The notes below the pieces were generated by a model. That model saw only the letters and a list, made by a program, of their open reading frames with translations, was not told the DNA's origin and did no database searches. A DNA stretch of 46,611 nt from the NCBI GenBank assembly GCA_948976265.1, contig CARFUA010000003.1, positions 65,062 to 111,672 of the forward strand. Direction: 5' to 3'. Made by a program: the position numbers and the translations under genes. Position 1 is the stretch's first letter. Every line of letters starts with the position of its first letter. Of this stretch, positions 42,298 to 46,611 are shown piece by piece. The DNA is from an uncultured Clostridia bacterium (GTDB lineage: Bacteria; Bacillota; Clostridia; TANB77; CAG-508).

Positions 42298-42509
42298 ATG
42301 AGCAAATATGAACCGTTATGGAAGTATTTAAAAGAAAATAAAAAACAAAGTTATAAACTGTCTTATGAAGAAATTAAGGATATTTTAGGATTTGATATAG
42401 ATCATTCATTTTAACTTATAAGAAAGAATCTGAAGAATATGGATATGAAGTTGAAGGTGTAAAGCATTTGAAAAGTGTCTTGCACCAACTTTTTTATGGG
42501 GTTCAATAA
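42298..42509 (+). pseudogene. Small regulator-like gene broken by a -1 shift
   Basis: ATG 42298 follows CAGGAGGTG and encodes a 38-residue stretch beginning MSKYEPLWKYLKENKKQSYK and ending DILGFDIDHSF, then stops at 42412. Reusing one T (TTT-TAA read as TTT-TTA) continues LTYKKESEEYGYEVEGVK to 42509. I know similar small Clostridia proteins in which DIDHSFL-YKKE-EEYGY is continuous, so the frame was probably lost by loss of a base in the T4 run. The original C-terminal end also appears replaced. A -1 recoding site is the alternative. Unlike the other breaks in this window, no CGG is involved. Confidence 0.6.
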
Positions 42510-42615
42510 GACGCATAAAAAATTGATGTATTTAATTTTATAAAAGTGCAACTTTTCGTATTTTAAAATTGTATTATAATTAGAATTAAGATCTTAGATT
42601 CTAGTGGAGGAAAAA

Positions 42616-43161
42616 ATGGAGGAAGATAAAAAACTATATAGAATGTTTTTAAACGGAGATAATGAATCATTTGAACTTATTATCAATAAATATATGGAAA
42701 AAATGATTTATTTTATTTATAAATTTGTAAAAAGTATGGATGTAGCTGAAGATTTAGCACAAGATGTTTTTGTTTATATTCTTATGAATAAAGAAAAATA
42801 TGATTCGAAATATTCCTTAAAAACATACCTTTATATAATTGCAAAAAGCAAATCGCTTAATTATGTAAAAAAACAAAATAGAATTTCATATTTACAAGAT
42901 AATGAATACATTTTTACAGAACAAGAAATTGAAGATGTTATTTTTGATAAAGAACAGGCTCAAAAATTAAAAATAGCAATTGATCATTTACCAGAACCGC
43001 AAAATCAAGTTATATATCTTGCAGATATAGAAGAATTATCTTATCAGGAAATAAGTTCGATTTTAGATATGTCTTTATCAAAAGTAAAAACATTAATTCA
43101 TAGAGGCAGAAAAAAATTAAAAGAAATATTAATGAAAGAGGTAAATTATTATGGTGAATAA
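42616..43161 (+). CDS. ECF-type RNA polymerase sigma factor
   Basis: The 181-residue protein is an extracytoplasmic-function sigma factor with region 2 (ESFELIINKYMEKMIYFIYK, then MDVAEDLAQDVFVYILMNKE) and region 4 (LPEPQNQVIYLADIEELSYQ, EISSILDMSLSKVKTLIHRG). I chose ATG 42616, just after GTGGAGGAAAAA; a GTG at 42604 is in frame but overlaps the ribosome site. It overlaps the next gene by 11 bases, the usual sigma/anti-sigma arrangement with translational coupling. It probably activates its own operon; a TATAAT lies near 42573, with AT-rich sequence upstream. Confidence 0.92.
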   Translation: MEEDKKLYRMFLNGDNESFELIINKYMEKMIYFIYKFVKSMDVAEDLAQDVFVYILMNKEKYDSKYSLKTYLYIIAKSKSLNYVKKQNRISYLQDNEYIFTEQEIEDVIFDKEQAQKLKIAIDHLPEPQNQVIYLADIEELSYQEISSILDMSLSKVKTLIHRGRKKLKEILMKEVNYYGE

Positions 43162-44731
43162 AAAATTAGAAGAAAAAAGGAAATATTTTAAAGATTTTGT
43201 ATATTTAAAATATGAGAATTTAAAATATGATCAAGTCCCCAAAAATGAACTTGAAAACAGAAAAATAAAAAATAAAATGAAATTAAATCGCTTACAAAAA
43301 ATTGCTGCGTTTATTATCGCAAGTACAGTAAGCATAACTGCTTATGCTGGAATCAGTAAAAATACCAATATGCAAAAAATGGGGTTTTTAAAATTAAGTC
43401 AAAATTATGAAAACAATTTAGTAGAAATTAATCAATCCATAGAAAATGAATATTGTAATATAACATTAGAAAGTATGGCTGGAGATAAAGCATATATTAT
43501 TGCAGAATATAAAATAAAATTAAAAGATAAGGCTTTTGAAAAAATGACAAAACCAATCGAAAAGATAGGTGAAATGGGATATGATTTACACGTTTCTGAA
43601 AAAGTATTGGTAAATTCAAAGGAAATTACCAATGTAAGTGAATATGTTGATAAGATTTCAGACAATGAATATGTCTATACACAAGTTATCAATATAATGG
43701 ATGAAAATACAAATCATTTAAATTTAGAAATTGAAATCGAAGATATTTCTTCTGGCATCATACTTGGATTTGAAGATGGTGATAATGAGGCGATAGCAAT
43801 CGGAAAAACAATAAAATCAGAAATCGAATTAACAGAAAATGAAAACACTGCGATAATAACAGAACAACAAGTCGATGAACATACGAAAATTATCATTGAA
43901 AAAATTGCAAATACAAAATTTCAAAAGTTTATAAAAGCTAAAAAAATAGTAGATGACATTACTTACAAAGAATATAGTGATAATTCAATGGAATACATCA
44001 GTTTTACGATTACAGATGGAAACGATAACACAATTCCCAATATAATTTATGGTGGAAGTGTTGCGGGCAAAAAAATATACGTAAAACAAAATGGAAAAAT
44101 ACAAGAAAAATTTGAATATGAAATCAAAGAAACAGATACAATCCAAGAAGAAGAAAATTTCATTATCCTACTTAGCCCAGAAAACACAAGCAATGCTTTA
44201 AAAGTAACACCAACAAAAAGCAAATTATTTGAAGATAGAAAACTGAATGAAAATGGAAAAACACAGGAAGAAGAAATGTATGATAAAGCAACATGGTATC
44301 CTGTAAAATCGGATAACAAAACTTATACAGCAACTAGTGGACTAGGGGGGAATTTTATCATTCAAAAAATAGATATTAATGATGAAAATATTACATTTTA
44401 TTATGACGAAAATGGTCGCATAGGAGATGAATGGAAAATTTTAATTAGACAAAAAATGGATGATATGAACTATGTATTTCCAATTGAAGAACAAATGAAA
44501 GGTATGAATGGTAATGAAAATAAAATTGTATTTTCTAGAAAATCTAATCTAGCTACTGGTCTTAACTTAGACAAAGTGTCATTCGATAACCTAGATAATT
44601 TGGAATTCACATTACTATTTGGTTGTATCACTGAAAATATAGGAGATTCTATTAATTTAGACGTTCCAGCTCAAGATGAACAAACTGCAAAAATTAATCA
44701 TTTAGAAATCATAGATTCTGTGAAAGAATAG
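43151..44731 (+). CDS. DUF4179-type membrane protein, probable anti-sigma factor
   Basis: The 526-residue protein has a cytoplasmic N-terminus of about 45 residues that would bind the sigma factor, one membrane helix (RLQKIAAFIIASTVSITAYA, about 47-66), and a large outer region that is beta-rich and begins near LVEINQSIENEYCNITLES, typical of DUF4179. Overlap with the ECF gene and this topology indicate an anti-sigma factor sensing an envelope signal. Calcium-like D/N/E turns occur but no known ligand site can be named. The end (DEQTAKINHLEIIDSVKE) is followed within the same region by a gene fragment. Confidence 0.8.
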   Translation: MVNKKLEEKRKYFKDFVYLKYENLKYDQVPKNELENRKIKNKMKLNRLQKIAAFIIASTVSITAYAGISKNTNMQKMGFLKLSQNYENNLVEINQSIENEYCNITLESMAGDKAYIIAEYKIKLKDKAFEKMTKPIEKIGEMGYDLHVSEKVLVNSKEITNVSEYVDKISDNEYVYTQVINIMDENTNHLNLEIEIEDISSGIILGFEDGDNEAIAIGKTIKSEIELTENENTAIITEQQVDEHTKIIIEKIANTKFQKFIKAKKIVDDITYKEYSDNSMEYISFTITDGNDNTIPNIIYGGSVAGKKIYVKQNGKIQEKFEYEIKETDTIQEEENFIILLSPENTSNALKVTPTKSKLFEDRKLNENGKTQEEEMYDKATWYPVKSDNKTYTATSGLGGNFIIQKIDINDENITFYYDENGRIGDEWKILIRQKMDDMNYVFPIEEQMKGMNGNENKIVFSRKSNLATGLNLDKVSFDNLDNLEFTLLFGCITENIGDSINLDVPAQDEQTAKINHLEIIDSVKE

Positions 44732-44847
44732 ATAAAAATCAACATCCAGTTACGATATTAGTACTTGGAAATATTATAATAAAGGATGGAAGAATAGCAG
44801 ATAAAGATTATAGTAATATCAACAGATATAAAGTAAAAGAAAAATGA
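44731..44847 (+). pseudogene. Gene fragment (C-terminal piece of an unknown protein)
   Basis: A 38-codon open stretch reads DKNQHPVTILVLGNIIIKDG, then RIADKDYSNINRYKVKEK, ending in TGA, with no start codon or ribosome site of its own and an overlap with the previous stop. It looks like the tail of a lost gene. From 44732 to 45076 nothing else codes; the rest holds a terminator and the next promoter. Confidence 0.4.
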
Positions 44848-44858
44848 TTTTAAAGAAA

Positions 44859-44891
44859 ATGCTTTATACATTATGTATAGAGCATTTTTAT
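44859..44891 (+). terminator. Intrinsic terminator
   Basis: ATGCTTTATA / TATAGAGCAT stem (one G-T pair), 7-base loop, T-run after. Confidence 0.75.
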
Positions 44892-45008
44892 GCTATTACA
44901 GTCAAAAAACTGTAATCAAAAACAAGTTTTTACAAATTGTTGCAGATACGGTCCGACATATGTTACAATCATCTGGAGAAATTACAATAAGTAAGGCAAG
45001 CAATTAAG

Positions 45009-45038
45009 TTGAAAATTTCTTGTCCTTTATGATATAAT
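45009..45038 (+). promoter_or_regulatory. Promoter of the alpha/beta hydrolase gene
   Basis: TTGAAA (45009-45014), 18-bp spacer, TATAAT (45033-45038). A further TTGCAG-18-TACAAT lies upstream, near 44941-44970. Confidence 0.7.
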
Positions 45039-45076
45039 CCAAACACAAGATAGTAAATTATAGGAGAGATAATAAA

Positions 45077-45751
45077 TTGGAAATACAAGTTAATCATATA
45101 AAAATTCATTATGAAATTTTAGGAAACGGAAAACCTGTAATTTTATTAAACCCCAATAGTGTTAATACAGGACTTATGAAATTTATAGCAAATAGGTTAA
45201 AAGATAGATACAAAGTCTATCTTTTTGATAGAAGATGTTGTGGCAAAAGCGAAAAAAACTGTACTTTAACTTATGAAGAATCAGCAAAAGATGTATATGA
45301 ATTTATCAATAAATTAAATATAGATAAGCCGTATTTATTAGGTTGTAGTGGTGGTGGAACTGTTGCGTTAAATGTAGCAATTCATTATCCAACAAGTATT
45401 TCTAAATTAGTGATATGTAGCGGTGTTGCAAGAAATAATACTGTTAAAAAGCCTAATTATGCAAAAATTATGGAAAAAATTCCTTTTTATCCAGGCAAAA
45501 AGAACAACGAAATGTTTGAAAAATTATATTATGAAGCACATTCTATAACACAAGAGGAATTAGGAATGATAACAGTGCCAACTTTAGTATTTAATGGTGG
45601 TGAAAAAGATATCGTTCCCAAAAACGAGGCGGAATATATTTCGAATAATATACATCATTCAGAATTAGTTATATTAGAAAAAGCAGGACATTGTAATTAT
45701 ATTTTTAAAAATAAATTATTTTATGGGAAGTTATTTAAGTTTTTAGAATAG
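45077..45751 (+). CDS. Alpha/beta-fold hydrolase
   Basis: The 224-residue protein is a small alpha/beta hydrolase. The nucleophile elbow is GCSGGGTVAL (Ser91), the acid is in GGEKDIVP (Asp178) and the histidine in EKAGHCNYI (His205). The cap region between about 115 and 155 is short, so it is smaller than most family members, with a more open site. It starts at TTG 45077 with TAGGAGAG upstream. Substrate cannot be predicted; esters and lactones are typical. A hypothetical gene follows 31 bases later in the same direction. Confidence 0.85.
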   Translation: MEIQVNHIKIHYEILGNGKPVILLNPNSVNTGLMKFIANRLKDRYKVYLFDRRCCGKSEKNCTLTYEESAKDVYEFINKLNIDKPYLLGCSGGGTVALNVAIHYPTSISKLVICSGVARNNTVKKPNYAKIMEKIPFYPGKKNNEMFEKLYYEAHSITQEELGMITVPTLVFNGGEKDIVPKNEAEYISNNIHHSELVILEKAGHCNYIFKNKLFYGKLFKFLE

Positions 45752-45782
45752 TAACAAAAAGTATAATTTATGAGGAGGATAT

Positions 45783-46409
45783 ATGTTAGGAAAATTTTTT
45801 GAATGTGAAGCGGATAAAAATGTGAAATATTATAGATTTATTCAAACAGAAAGAAAATATGAGGATGGTCGTAGATTTCCTATCAACGAAATAGTGAAAT
45901 GTGATAAAAAAATTAATTTAAAAGCAGAAGATATGGAGCAAATGGGAGGATTTTTCATATCTGATAAAGATTTTATATTTAGATGGCTTATTAGAGGCGA
46001 TACATTGTGTGAAGTAATTATTCCAGAAAATGAAAAAATATATAAAACACCAACTAAATATGGAATATATTTAGCTGATTCTATAATTCTTACTAATCCT
46101 CAAAAAGTTGATGATGAATATGCAATGAAATTGTATTTACAATCAAAGTTATTGGAAAAAGAATATTTTAAAACAATGACAGCTTGTGCAATTTGTGGTT
46201 ATATGAAAACTGCTTTTAGAGTTTGTCATGATAAAGTTAATATTGAAAATATAGAGCAGGCAATAGAAGAATTTGAAGGATTTTGCAAACGAAGAAATGG
46301 AGAAAACTTTATAGATAATAAAATGGCAAAAGAAAATATAAATAAATTATATGAAAAGTTAAAAAAAGTTAGAAATATAAAATATAATAAAGAATTTCAT
46401 ACAACCTAA
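45783..46409 (+). CDS. Hypothetical protein of accessory type
   Basis: I do not recognise this 208-residue protein. It begins MLGKFFECEADKNVKYYRFI, has a mixed alpha/beta first half with RWLIRGDTLCEVIIPENEK and KTPTKYGIYLADSIIL, and a helical second half (KLYLQSKLLEKEYFKTMTA). A CAICGY pair and a later Cys are spaced loosely, so metal binding is possible but not shown. Proteins like this with an ENEKIYK-T-KYGIYLAD stretch occur near mobile elements. GAGGAGG precedes the ATG. The last 200 bases of the window show no further gene. Confidence 0.55.
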   Translation: MLGKFFECEADKNVKYYRFIQTERKYEDGRRFPINEIVKCDKKINLKAEDMEQMGGFFISDKDFIFRWLIRGDTLCEVIIPENEKIYKTPTKYGIYLADSIILTNPQKVDDEYAMKLYLQSKLLEKEYFKTMTACAICGYMKTAFRVCHDKVNIENIEQAIEEFEGFCKRRNGENFIDNKMAKENINKLYEKLKKVRNIKYNKEFHTT

Positions 46410-46611
46410 AACACATATATTTTTTTATAAAAAATCAGACAAAATCTTAAAACAAGCCAATTACGAAGTTTACTCATTTAGATTTTATATGATATAGTAT
46501 TTATTTTATTATAAAGATGGATAAGAATATGCAAAAATGCTTTTAAGAAATTAAAAAAAGTAAAAAAATGATACTAACCTGAAGAAGTTTTATACAATCC
46601 CATAGAGCTTT

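Overview
The window is A+T-rich bacterial chromosome from a Gram-positive, Clostridia-like organism, probably an uncultured gut or anaerobic lineage. The signs are strong AGGAGG ribosome sites, TTGACA/TATAAT promoters with 17-bp spacers, a VanW protein, a MraZ-type cell-division operon, PerR with rubrerythrin, and a SleB-type hydrolase domain.

Layout. 1-5860: a tandem pair of RpoD-type sigma genes (the first only as its tail), an S66 LD-carboxypeptidase, a VanW protein, a GH30 glycosidase and a small beta-solenoid-like protein. 5954-9787: a PiT phosphate transporter, an XRE regulator and a BlaI-type regulator that diverge across a region of 10-bp-phased TGTC boxes, tRNA-Met, a small protein and a polytopic membrane protein. 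9879-33279: a type IV secretion system (T4SS)-like locus with seven tandem pilin-like genes in four transcription units, a PrgI/VirB3-like protein, a split VirB4, three VirB6/TrbL-like proteins, VirB8-like anchored proteins and a 1785-residue protein carrying two wall-hydrolase domains. No relaxase, VirD4 coupling protein or integrase is present. 33309-34481: rpsF-ssb-rpsR. 35248-37621: mraZ-rsmH-ftsL-like, with a long, repeat-rich mraZ-rsmH gap. 37687-41670: perR-rubrerythrin, a hypothetical gene, alanine racemase, ferredoxin and a DUF4362-like protein. 41898-46611: accessory material, comprising a leader with alternative RNA folds before a 52-residue protein, a broken small gene, an ECF sigma factor with a DUF4179-like anti-sigma partner, an alpha/beta hydrolase and an unknown protein.

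The most striking signal is a recoding pattern. Four genes (virB4-like, two virB6-like genes and rsmH) are each broken by a +1 shift, and in every case the shift falls exactly at an in-frame CGG codon, so that skipping the C gives a GGN glycine codon and restores or extends the expected protein. By manual scan, in-frame CGG occurs nowhere else in the window except in the two sigma-factor copies (eight) and at codon 4 of the gene at 5459 (one). This suggests that CGG is a rare or 'hungry' codon used for programmed +1 frameshifting. RsmH modifies the ribosomal P site, so its own shift site invites comparison with the prfB autoregulatory frameshift.

The T4SS genes form a coherent envelope machine: pilins, VirB3/B4 motor, VirB6 channel paralogues, VirB8-like scaffold and wall hydrolases. 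Lacking DNA-processing genes and lying beside housekeeping genes, it may be a resident protein or DNA transport apparatus rather than a conjugative element.
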